Below are positions 1-6,173 of a stretch of 7,472 nt of DNA, piece after piece; positions within the stretch are counted from its first letter, which is position 1, and each line of letters begins with the position of its first letter. This stretch comes from Leclercia sp. UBA7405 (GTDB taxonomy: Bacteria > Pseudomonadota > Gammaproteobacteria > Enterobacterales > Enterobacteriaceae). The DNA is taken from NCBI GenBank assembly GCA_002469605.1, contig DKMV01000325.1, positions 4,658 to 12,129 on the forward strand, in the 5' to 3' direction. A program made the position numbers and the translations under genes. The notes beneath the pieces were generated by a model. That model saw only the letters and a program-made list of their open reading frames with translations, was not told the DNA's origin and did not search any database.

Positions 1-1086
1 CATGTTGAACCACATGCTGTGGATCCCCGCCAGGGTGATGAACTGGTATTTGTAGCCCATGTCGGACAGCTGCTGCTGGAAGCTGGCGATGGTGCTGTCA
101 TCCAGATTCTTCTGCCAGTTGAAGGAGGGCGAGCAGTTATAGGCCAGCAGCTTGCCCGGGTATTTCGCATGGATGGCATCGGCAAAGCGTTGTGCCAGCG
201 CCAGGTCGGGAGTGGAGGTTTCACACCAGACCAGATCCGCATAGGGCGCATACGCCAGCCCGCGGCTGATCGCCTGTTCGATACCGGCATGGGTACGGTA
301 GAAGCCTTCGCTGGTGCGCTCGCCGGTGATAAATTCACTGTCATACGGGTCGCAGTCTGAGGTAATCAGATCTGCCGCATCCGCATCGGTACGGGCAATC
401 ACCAGCGTTGGCACGCCCAGTACGTCAGCGGCCAGACGGGCGGCAACCAGTTTCTGAATCGCCTCTTGCGTCGGGACCAGCACTTTACCGCCCATATGCC
501 CGCACTTCTTCACCGACGCCAGCTGATCTTCGAAATGGACGGCCGCTGCACCGGCCTCAATCATCGATTTCATCAGCTCGAAGGCGTTCAGCACGCCGCC
601 AAAGCCGGCTTCAGCATCGGCAACGATGGGCAGGAAGTAGTCCACAAAGCGCGGATCGTTGGGCTCGATGCCCGCCGACCACTGGATCTGATCCGCCCGA
701 CGGAAGGTGTTGTTGATCCGATCCACCACTGCGGGGACGGAGTTGGCCGGATAGAGCGACTGATCCGGATACATGCTGGAGGCCAGGTTAGCGTCCGCCG
801 CCACCTGCCAGCCGGAGAGATACACCGCCTCAATCCCGGCTTTCGCCTGCTGTAATGCCTGCCCGCCGGTCAGCGCGCCGAGGCTGTTGATATAGCCTTT
901 TTTCGCCTCACCGTGCAGCAGACGCCACATTTTAGCCGCGCCGTTCTGCGCCAGGGTACATTCAGGATTGACCGAGCCGCGCAGTTTCACCACCTCTTCG
1001 GCGCTGTACGGGCGGCGAATGCCTTCCCAGCGCGGCTGCGCCCACTCTTTTTGTAATTCTTCGATTTGTTGGGTACGGGTTTTCAT
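1..1086 (-). CDS. aceA: Isocitrate lyase AceA, C-terminus cut by window edge
   Basis: This cytoplasmic enzyme splits isocitrate into succinate and glyoxylate, the first step of the glyoxylate bypass. The minus-strand frame is open from the ATG at 1084-1086 to base 1, giving 362 codons. The family member in E. coli has about 434 residues, so roughly 70 C-terminal residues lie outside the window. The protein begins [20 protein letters not shown], as in enterobacterial AceA. The isocitrate lyase signature KKCGHM is present, with the catalytic cysteine at residue 195 (bases 502-504), the same number as in E. coli, so no indels precede it. A GGAG ribosome binding site (1096-1099) sits 9 bases before the ATG. 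It follows aceB by 32 bases in the same direction, the usual aceBA(K) operon order. Codon use is G+C-rich like aceB and unlike everything beyond 2920. Identification is very secure; genus is not. Confidence 0.97.
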   Translation of the reverse strand, partial: MKTRTQQIEELQKEWAQPRWEGIRRPYSAEEVVKLRGSVNPECTLAQNGAAKMWRLLHGEAKKGYINSLGALTGGQALQQAKAGIEAVYLSGWQVAADANLASSMYPDQSLYPANSVPAVVDRINNTFRRADQIQWSAGIEPNDPRFVDYFLPIVADAEAGFGGVLNAFELMKSMIEAGAAAVHFEDQLASVKKCGHMGGKVLVPTQEAIQKLVAARLAADVLGVPTLVIARTDADAADLITSDCDPYDSEFITGERTSEGFYRTHAGIEQAISRGLAYAPYADLVWCETSTPDLALAQRFADAIHAKYPGKLLAYNCSPSFNWQKNLDDSTIASFQQQLSDMGYKYQFITLAGIHSMWFNM

Positions 1087-1118
1087 GTGCAGATGCTCCA
1101 TAGCGTTATAGGGTGGAA

Positions 1119-2720
1119 TCAGGCAAGCAGGCGGTAGCCCGGCAGCGTCAGGAAATCGATAAGGTCGTCTGAGGTGGTGATCTGCTCCATCAGGCGCGCG
1201 GCGTCATCGAAGCGCCCGCTGCTGAAGCGGTGCTCGCCCAGCTCATCCTGGATGGTCCGCATCTCTTCGGCCAGCATCTGGCGGAACAGGGCTTTGGTCA
1301 CCGGTTTGCCGTTGCTGAGCGTTTTCTGATGATGGATCCACTGCCAGATAGAGGTACGCGAGATCTCCGCCGTGGCGGCATCTTCCATCAGACCGTAGAT
1401 AGGGACGCAGCCGTTGCCGGAGATCCACGCCTCGATGTACTGCACGGCAACGCGGATATTGGCGCGCATCCCCTCTTCCGTGCGCTCCCCCTCGCACGGC
1501 TCCAGCAGCTGGCTGGCGCTGACGGGGGCATCTTCCGCGCGGGAGACATGCAGCTGGTTTTTGTTCTCGCCCAGAATGCGGCTAAAGACTTCCATCGCCG
1601 TATCCGCCAGCCCCGGGTGGGCGACCCAGGTACCGTCGTGGCCGTTGCGGGCCTCCAGCTCTTTATCTGCCTTCACTTTATTCAGTACCTGATTATTGCG
1701 CTCCGCGTCTTTGCTGGGGATAAAGGCCGCCATACCGCCCATGGCGAAGGCGCCGCGCCTGTGGCAGGTCTTGATCAGCAGGCGCGAGTAGGCGCTCAGA
1801 AAGGCTTTGTCCATGGTGACCACCTGGCGATCCGGCAGGACGCGGTCCGGGTGGTTTTTCAGGGTCTTGATGTAGCTAAAGATGTAATCCCAGCGCCCGC
1901 AGTTCAGACCCACGATGTGGTCGCGCAGGGCGTGCAGGATCTCATCCATCTGGAACACTGCCGGCAGGGTTTCAATCAGCAGCGTGGCTTTGATGGTGCC
2001 GCGCGGCAGGTTGAAGCGATCTTCGGCGTAGCTGAAAACGTCGCTCCACCAGGCCGCTTCTTGCCAGGACTGGGTCTTCGGCAAATAGAAGTAGGGGCCG
2101 CTTCCTTTTGCCAGCAGGTTTTTATGGTTGTGGAAGAAGTAGAGCGCGAAATCAAACAGGCTGCCCGGAATGGCCTCACCGCGCCAGGTAACATGCTTTT
2201 CCGGCAGGTGCAGCCCGCGTACGCGGCAGATCAGCACCGCCGGGTTGGGTTTGAGCTGGTAAATCTTTCCGGCTTCACTGGTGTAGCTGATGGTCCCGTT
2301 AACCGCGTCGCGCAGGTTAATCTGCCCTTCGATAACCTTACGCCAGTCCGGCGCCAGAGAATCCTCGAAATCCGCCATAAAGACTTTAACGTTGGCGTTC
2401 ATGGCGTTGATTACCATCTTGCGCTCAACCGGGCCGGTGATCTCAACACGACGATCCTGTAAATCAGTCGGAATACCGCGGATTGTCCAGCCACTACTTC
2501 TAATGGAAGCGGTTTCCGAAATAAAATCTGGCAGCTTACCGCTATCAATATCCTGCTGCTGCCGGATGCGTGCGGCCAGCAGCTTATTGCGCTGCGACGT
2601 AAAGCGCGTGACCAGCTCGGTTAAGAAGTCGACCGCGTCAGCGGTCAGGATCTGCTGTTCCTGTTCGCCGGCAGGCCGGGTAAAGGCCAGTTCGTCGGCG
2701 GTGGTTGCCTGTTGCGTCAT
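1119..2720 (-). CDS. aceB: Malate synthase A
   Basis: It condenses glyoxylate with acetyl-CoA to malate, the second glyoxylate-bypass step, in the cytoplasm. The 533-residue length equals that of the E. coli enzyme. The family signature [16 protein letters not shown] lies at residues 266-281. Conserved active-site candidates are R166 and R168 (CRVRGLHL), E250 (LLIETLP), D278 (GRWDY) and D447 (GLMEDAAT). The protein ends [11 protein letters not shown] as in enterobacteria. The frame stays open upstream to a possible ATG at 2835-2837, but I chose 2718-2720. It gives the family N-terminus [16 protein letters not shown] and is preceded by a GAGGAG ribosome site 8 bases away. The longer form would translate through the promoter and operator. 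It is the first gene of the aceBA operon. The usual enterobacterial upstream neighbour metA is absent, because the sequence changes character about 130 bases upstream of the start. Confidence 0.97.
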   Translation of the reverse strand: MTQQATTADELAFTRPAGEQEQQILTADAVDFLTELVTRFTSQRNKLLAARIRQQQDIDSGKLPDFISETASIRSSGWTIRGIPTDLQDRRVEITGPVERKMVINAMNANVKVFMADFEDSLAPDWRKVIEGQINLRDAVNGTISYTSEAGKIYQLKPNPAVLICRVRGLHLPEKHVTWRGEAIPGSLFDFALYFFHNHKNLLAKGSGPYFYLPKTQSWQEAAWWSDVFSYAEDRFNLPRGTIKATLLIETLPAVFQMDEILHALRDHIVGLNCGRWDYIFSYIKTLKNHPDRVLPDRQVVTMDKAFLSAYSRLLIKTCHRRGAFAMGGMAAFIPSKDAERNNQVLNKVKADKELEARNGHDGTWVAHPGLADTAMEVFSRILGENKNQLHVSRAEDAPVSASQLLEPCEGERTEEGMRANIRVAVQYIEAWISGNGCVPIYGLMEDAATAEISRTSIWQWIHHQKTLSNGKPVTKALFRQMLAEEMRTIQDELGEHRFSSGRFDDAARLMEQITTSDDLIDFLTLPGYRLLA

Positions 2721-2728
2721 CGCGTTGC

Positions 2729-2734
2729 TCCTCT
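2729..2734 (-). promoter_or_regulatory. aceB ribosome binding site
   Basis: GAGGAG on the minus strand, 8 bases upstream of the ATG at 2720. It decides the aceB start against the 39-codon-longer reading frame that begins at 2837. Confidence 0.8.
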
Positions 2735-2803
2735 TCAAAGATCCAGAATCAGTTCCCCAATGCGTGCGAAAGATCCTTGTGTCTTTTTCGCTCAGCAGAG
2801 TTA

Positions 2804-2831
2804 AGACTATCTGGATATTTTTCAAAATCAA
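2804..2831 (-). promoter_or_regulatory. Probable aceBA promoter
   Basis: On the minus strand a -35-like TTGATT (2826-2831) and a -10-like TAGTCT (2804-2809) are separated by 16 bases. The surrounding sequence (AGTCTTA, then CTGCTGA(G)CGAAAA further down) resembles the E. coli aceB promoter region as I recall it. The -35 lies inside the IclR-like operator, which fits repression by occlusion. Assignment by eye; the transcription start is not shown. Confidence 0.5.
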
Positions 2832-2843
2832 AAACAATTTCCA
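2823..2843 (-). promoter_or_regulatory. IclR operator-like site of aceBA
   Basis: The minus strand reads TGGAAATTGTTTTTGATTTT, which matches the E. coli aceB IclR target as I recall it. Its first half (TGGAAAT) fits the reported IclR consensus TGGAAATNATTTCCA, while the second half is degenerate. IclR represses aceBAK when acetate or fatty acids are absent. This is also the farthest-upstream sequence I can confidently assign to the enterobacterial half of the window. Confidence 0.6.
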
Positions 2844-2850
2844 TTTTAAT

Positions 2851-2923
2851 TAATGATAGAGACTAACTAATTGATTAATATGATCTTAAAGTTAGTTATA
2901 AAGATGAGTGGAATTTCGGAAAT
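2851..2923. other. Junction zone between enterobacterial and Acinetobacter-like DNA
   Basis: This A+T-rich stretch lies between the aceB operator (enterobacterial) and the terminator of the Acinetobacter-like lipoprotein gene. It contains no gene. It holds a short inverted repeat, TAACTAA (2864-2870) and TTAGTTA (2892-2898), and just before it an octamer TTAATTAA at 2846-2853. I cannot tell from the sequence which base is the last enterobacterial one, since intergenic DNA on both sides is A+T-rich. No transposon end, target-site duplication or att-like repeat is evident. Confidence 0.65.
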
Positions 2924-2946
2924 AAAAAAGGCACCCGAAGGTGCCT
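2924..2946 (-). terminator. Intrinsic terminator of the LTxxQ lipoprotein gene
   Basis: On the minus strand a perfect 7-bp stem AGGCACC/GGTGCCT closed by a stable TTCG tetraloop (2929-2946) is followed by a run of six T and then ATTT. It sits about 30 bases after the stop codon at 2979. This is a textbook Rho-independent terminator and marks this point as belonging to the Acinetobacter-like half. Confidence 0.88.
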
Positions 2947-2978
2947 GAATTTGAAGGAATAAGAAACGTAGAAGAAGA

Positions 2979-3608
2979 TCAAGATGCAGCTTTAGTCATC
3001 TTGATGGGTGCATTCGGCTGGAAGTGCACGATACATTGACCATCAATAGTTTGAGCACCCGCTTTCACTTGAACTGCCTTGCCGTGGGTTTGACCTTTAC
3101 AAGCGTTGGCAAACGCAGTTTGTAAAGCCTGACGTTCTGATAAACGCTGATTATACTGTTTAACCATTTCTGCACGTTGACTATCCGTTAATGCTTCTCC
3201 ACGGTTCATACCACCTCGGAATTCATCACGCATCGGACGATGTTCACCGCGCATGCCACGGAATTCACCACGTTGAGCTTTCATGCCTTTATGGTCGGGT
3301 TTGAAAGAAATCTTGCATTGACCATCAACGGTTTTATCACCCGCCTTGATTTGGACTGCACTGCCTGCAGCTTTGCCGTCACAGGCCTGTTGAATCTGTT
3401 TATGCAATTGCATGCGTTCTGCACGAGCGGCTTTGAACTGCTCGCGTTGCTCTGGAGTAAGACGATGCTGTTTTTGACCTTCATGATGTTTCATCATGCG
3501 AGAATGATCTTTCTGCTCATTCACGTTGCTAGTCGTTTGACAGGCAGTCAATGCACCCATCGATAAAACACTGGCACTGATTAAGGCGATTTTTGTCATT
3601 GCTTTCAT
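2979..3608 (-). CDS. Periplasmic lipoprotein with two LTxxQ motifs (Spy/CpxP-like)
   Basis: The 209-residue protein has a lipoprotein signal peptide: MKAMTK, a hydrophobic stretch (residues 7-20), and lipobox LTAC with the lipidated cysteine at 23. Residue 24 is Q rather than D, which predicts outer-membrane sorting. The mature part is a duplication. Each half has an LTxxQ motif (LTPEQ at 50, LTDSQ at 140), a charged helix, then a Cys-pair segment of the form AC.G...AVQ.KAG..T.DGQC with cysteines at 76/98 and 170/192, both pairs 22 apart. The linker at 113-138 is rich in R, G and M. LTxxQ motifs mark the Spy/CpxP family of periplasmic chaperones or stress sensors, and spy is a BaeR target in E. 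coli. The divergent position next to baeS supports such a role, but function is inferred. Start 3608 is chosen for its GGGG ribosome site (3616-3619); a further-upstream frame to 3770 would overlap baeS and spoil the signal peptide. Confidence 0.85.
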   Translation of the reverse strand: MKAMTKIALISASVLSMGALTACQTTSNVNEQKDHSRMMKHHEGQKQHRLTPEQREQFKAARAERMQLHKQIQQACDGKAAGSAVQIKAGDKTVDGQCKISFKPDHKGMKAQRGEFRGMRGEHRPMRDEFRGGMNRGEALTDSQRAEMVKQYNQRLSERQALQTAFANACKGQTHGKAVQVKAGAQTIDGQCIVHFQPNAPIKMTKAAS

Positions 3609-3615
3609 GTTTTTA

Positions 3616-3619
3616 CCCC
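3616..3619 (-). promoter_or_regulatory. Ribosome binding site deciding the lipoprotein start
   Basis: The minus strand reads TGGGGTAAAAAC before the ATG at 3608, with GGGG 7 bases from it. The in-frame ATG three codons later (3597-3599) has no such site, and the upstream in-frame starts would give a non-signal N-terminus. Confidence 0.65.
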
Positions 3620-3649
3620 ATTCAAGAGCTGATTCTTTTTGATGAGTAA

Positions 3650-3677
3650 AGATTAAATAATAAAGATGAAGAAACAA
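3650..3677 (-). promoter_or_regulatory. Candidate promoter of the lipoprotein gene
   Basis: On the minus strand TTGTTT (3672-3677) and TAATCT (3650-3655) are spaced 16 bases apart, about 40 bases before the start codon. The region is A+T-rich, so chance matches are easy; this is the best pair I see. Confidence 0.4.
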
Positions 3678-3687
3678 TGGAGAGTTT
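3670..3687 (-). promoter_or_regulatory. Weak BaeR-box-like sequence in the divergent promoter region
   Basis: Read on the minus strand, the core TCTCCATTGTT resembles part of the E. coli BaeR box reported as TTTTTCTCCATDATTGGC. I count about 10 of 18 positions, with CTCCAT intact but the flanks poor. It overlaps the candidate -35 of the lipoprotein gene and lies about 50 bases upstream of baeS, where an autoregulatory or target site would be expected. Speculative. Confidence 0.25.
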
Positions 3688-3696
3688 TTCTTTTCG

Positions 3697-3724
3697 TTGT
3701 TGGTTACAATGCAAAATATAGGAT
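3697..3724 (+). promoter_or_regulatory. Candidate baeSR promoter
   Basis: TTGTTG (3697-3702) and TAGGAT (3719-3724) are spaced 16 bases apart just before baeS, and would give a very short leader. A second -10-like element, TACAAT at 3705-3710, is a better hexamer but has only a weak -35. I cannot decide between them. Confidence 0.3.
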
Positions 3725-3736
3725 AAAAATGAGAGA

Positions 3737-5404
3737 GTGCTTTTGAACGTTCTACGTGTTCCCATTGCATTGCGGCTATTTTTAACGGTCTTGCTTACCA
3801 CGCTGTTAATTGCAACCGCAAGTTTGAGTGTTCTGCACTGGACCATGCAAAAGAACTTTGCCAAATATGTGGCTGATGTTGAAATGCAAAAGCTAGATCG
3901 GCTCATGACCAATCTTGGAAATGTTTATAATGTTTATCATGATTGGGGAAACGCGATTCAGGCCCAAATCTTACAAATTGAAGGAACAGCCGCTCCAGAT
4001 GATTACGATCGTCTTTCACAGTGGTGGTTAAGACGCCAATATGACATTGCCATTCAGCAGCATTCTTTCGATGAACACACTCTCATTAATGTTTCTCCAG
4101 ATGGTGCATCTCCAAATAAAAATTCTATTTTTAGCGATGAAGAGTTACGCACACTAGAAAAAAACTTACCTTCTGAATATCAACCATTTGAAGGTTTAAA
4201 ATTCCCGTTAAGTGCTAACCAGTTTCGTCCACGTGATGACAATAAAAACAAGTCAAAAAGAGGAAGTCTCAAAGATATTGAGACACAAAATGGTAAGAAG
4301 CGCTTTATTGCTTTACCCGACCGTTTAGGCTTAAGTTCTCGTTTATCCTTATATGATGCCAAACATCAGTTTGTAGTGGGTGAACCGCCATCTTCAGATC
4401 AAATGTCGTACCGTCCCATCATCGTCAATAATGAGGTGGTAGGGTACTTAGGACTAAAACCAGTCCTAGATAAAGAAGATGCTTTAAGTATTAATTTCTT
4501 TAGTAATCAAAAGCGTTATTTACTTTTAATTTATGCCTTAACATTGCTGTCGAGTTTAGTTGCAGCACTTTTAATGGCAACTTATTTTAAAAAGCCAATT
4601 CAGCGTTTATTAAATGCAACAAATGAATTAACTAAAGGTAATTATCAGCATCAAGTTGTGATTAAACGAAATGATGAGTTAGGTGACTTATCAACTCAAC
4701 TAAATCATTTAGCCGAGATTTTACATCAACATGAAGAATCACGACGTCAATGGGTTGCAGATACATCTCATGAGTTAAAAACACCATTAGCTGTATTGCA
4801 AGCGCAAATCGAGGCAATGCAAGATGGTATTCGAAAGGCGACTCCTGAACATCTCGATGCCATGATGCGACAAGTTTCAAGCTTAAAGAAACTCACTCAA
4901 GATCTTGCAGACTTGGCACAGGCCGATGCCCAGCAACTTAAATGCTATTTAAGTTCGGTCAACCCTTGGGATGTTGTACTGCAAGAAGTCGAAAATTTCA
5001 GACCTAAACTCGAACAGGCAGAGCTGGAAATTGAGGTGGAAGGTGAGGGCGTTCCATTATTATTAGACCGTGATCGCTTTAAACAAATTATTGTTAATTT
5101 AATTAGTAATAGTATTCGTTATACCGAAACAGGTGGAAAGATTCATATTCATACAAGTCAAACGTCTCAGGAGTGGACTTTATATGTCGATGACAGTCCG
5201 TTTGGTTTAAGTGATGAACAATTATCACGTTTAGGTGAACGTTTTTATCGTGTAGATGATTCGCGTACGCGTAGTACAGGTGGAACAGGACTAGGCTTAG
5301 CTTTATCTTGTAAAATTGCGCAAGCGCTTGGTGGTACACTAAGTTTTGAACACTCACCATTAGGTGGTTTACGTTGTGTACTTACCTTTAAAAAGCAGAG
5401 TTAA
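3737..5404 (+). CDS. baeS: Envelope-stress sensor histidine kinase BaeS
   Basis: This inner-membrane sensor kinase autophosphorylates on histidine and passes the phosphate to BaeR. In order: TM1 (about residues 11-33), a periplasmic sensor region (about 36-259), TM2 (261-284), a HAMP linker (285-335), the HisKA box DTSHELKTP with phospho-acceptor H345, the N box IIVNLISNS (N454, N458), a G1 region DDSPFG (485-490) resembling the E. coli BaeS form, the F box ERFYRVDDSRTR, and G2 GGTGLGLAL (515-523). At up to 555 residues it is longer than E. coli BaeS (about 467), mostly through the periplasmic part, which has a charged stretch at 165-180. The start is uncertain. GTG at 3737 has only a distant AGGA, while TTG at 3743, two codons later, has GAGAGAG 5 bases upstream. 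An ATG at 3729 is out of frame and closes after five codons. baeR follows 19 bases downstream, so they form one operon. In A. baumannii BaeSR is reported to influence AdeABC and other efflux pumps and tigecycline susceptibility. Confidence 0.93.
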   Translation: MLLNVLRVPIALRLFLTVLLTTLLIATASLSVLHWTMQKNFAKYVADVEMQKLDRLMTNLGNVYNVYHDWGNAIQAQILQIEGTAAPDDYDRLSQWWLRRQYDIAIQQHSFDEHTLINVSPDGASPNKNSIFSDEELRTLEKNLPSEYQPFEGLKFPLSANQFRPRDDNKNKSKRGSLKDIETQNGKKRFIALPDRLGLSSRLSLYDAKHQFVVGEPPSSDQMSYRPIIVNNEVVGYLGLKPVLDKEDALSINFFSNQKRYLLLIYALTLLSSLVAALLMATYFKKPIQRLLNATNELTKGNYQHQVVIKRNDELGDLSTQLNHLAEILHQHEESRRQWVADTSHELKTPLAVLQAQIEAMQDGIRKATPEHLDAMMRQVSSLKKLTQDLADLAQADAQQLKCYLSSVNPWDVVLQEVENFRPKLEQAELEIEVEGEGVPLLLDRDRFKQIIVNLISNSIRYTETGGKIHIHTSQTSQEWTLYVDDSPFGLSDEQLSRLGERFYRVDDSRTRSTGGTGLGLALSCKIAQALGGTLSFEHSPLGGLRCVLTFKKQS

Positions 5405-5423
5405 ATAAAAGGAAAAATGGCCC

Positions 5424-6110
5424 ATGAAACATGTAATGTTGGTTGAAGATGAAGTCGAGTTAGCGCATCTGGTGCGTGATTATCTTGAGGCTGCTGGTTT
5501 CGAAGTAAGCATGTTTCATGATGGTCAAGATGCTTATACGAGCTTTCAACAACGTAAACCTAATTTAATGATTCTGGACTTAATGGTTCCAAGAATGGAT
5601 GGTTTAACGATTTGCCGTAAAGTACGTGAACAGTCAGACTTACCAATTATTATGGTAACTGCACGTACTGAAGAAATTGACCGTGTTTTAGGGCTAAATA
5701 TGGGAGCAGATGATTATGTGTGCAAACCTTTTAGTCCAAAAGAGTTGGTTGCCCGTGTACAAGCAGTTTTACGCCGTTTGGAACGTAAGGCTGAGTCAGA
5801 ACAAAATGATTCGTTCCGCATCGATAAAGCCCAACAAAGAATTTGGTATCAACAAAAATCTTTAAGTTTAACGCCGACAGAATTTCGCCTACTTGAGCTA
5901 TTTTTAGAACATGTGGGGCAAGTTTATTCACGTGCACAATTATTAGATCATATTAATCCGGACAGCTTTGATGTTGCTGACCGAGTTATTGATAGCCATA
6001 TTAAAAACTTGCGTCGAAAAATCACGGAAGTGGCGGAAACTGGTAACCGTCATGAGTGGATTCAAGCTGTTTACGGTGTAGGATATCGCTTCGAATATCC
6101 TGAAGAATAA
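5424..6110 (+). CDS. baeR: Response regulator BaeR, OmpR/PhoB family
   Basis: This 228-residue cytoplasmic transcription factor is the partner of BaeS. The receiver domain (about 1-118) has the acidic pocket E8/D9, phospho-acceptor D52 (LMILDLMVP), T79 (MVTAR) and K101 (CKPFSP). The winged-helix DNA-binding domain (about 130-226) has the OmpR-type LTPTEFRLLELF and VIDSHIKNLRRKI recognition-helix region, and ends in AVYGVGYRFE. The segments EEIDRVLGL.MGADDY.CKP and DSHIKNLRRK closely match E. coli BaeR. The ATG at 5424 is preceded by AGGA (5410-5413). An earlier ATG at 5417 is out of frame and stops after nine codons. The gene follows baeS by 19 bases, consistent with co-transcription and near-equal translation. 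No clear intrinsic terminator with a T-run follows it on the plus strand. Confidence 0.95.
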   Translation: MKHVMLVEDEVELAHLVRDYLEAAGFEVSMFHDGQDAYTSFQQRKPNLMILDLMVPRMDGLTICRKVREQSDLPIIMVTARTEEIDRVLGLNMGADDYVCKPFSPKELVARVQAVLRRLERKAESEQNDSFRIDKAQQRIWYQQKSLSLTPTEFRLLELFLEHVGQVYSRAQLLDHINPDSFDVADRVIDSHIKNLRRKITEVAETGNRHEWIQAVYGVGYRFEYPEE

Positions 6111-6126
6111 TTGCTTAGAAAAGTTA

Positions 6127-6169
6127 TTCTGTGGATAACCACAATGTTATCCACAGAAAATGTGGATAA
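6127..6169. repeat. Three perfect DnaA-box 9-mers forming overlapping hairpins
   Basis: The baeR-selO intergenic region holds TTATCCACA three times: at 6130-6138 (minus), 6147-6155 (plus) and 6161-6169 (minus). Copies 1 and 2 form a 13-bp perfect stem (6127-6139 with 6146-6158, 6-base loop). Copies 2 and 3 form a 9-bp perfect stem with a GAAAA loop (6147-6169). The two hairpins share the middle arm and exclude each other. The 9-mer is the strong consensus site for the initiator DnaA. The region also separates convergent genes, so a transcription-terminating role is possible, but there is no good T-run after the stem on the plus strand. Confidence 0.8.
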
Positions 6170-6173
6170 AAAA

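Noticed and set aside
19..855. Several open frames on both strands inside aceA
   Set aside because: They are other-frame shadows of aceA, whose minus-strand frame is open to the window edge with an intact catalytic motif.
1230..2462. 410-codon open frame on the plus strand opposite aceB
   Set aside because: It is the antisense shadow of a G+C-rich conserved gene; the protein has no recognisable domain and aceB on the other strand is unambiguous.
2721..2837. Longer aceB reading frame starting at 2837
   Set aside because: It adds 39 residues absent from the family, reads through the promoter and IclR-like operator, and lacks a ribosome site; the start at 2720 has GAGGAG and the family N-terminus.
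2840..2925. Genomic island or transposon boundary
   Set aside because: No terminal inverted repeats, target duplication, tRNA, integrase or transposase can be seen on either side; an assembly chimera is simpler.
3609..3770. N-terminal extension of the lipoprotein to 3770
   Set aside because: It would overlap the baeS start and bury the signal peptide and lipobox behind 54 residues; the start at 3608 has a good ribosome site.
6127..6158. Simple Rho-independent terminator for baeR
   Set aside because: The stem is perfect but A+T-rich and is followed by AAAATG, not a T-run, on the plus strand; the DnaA-box content explains the sequence better. A terminating effect is not excluded.
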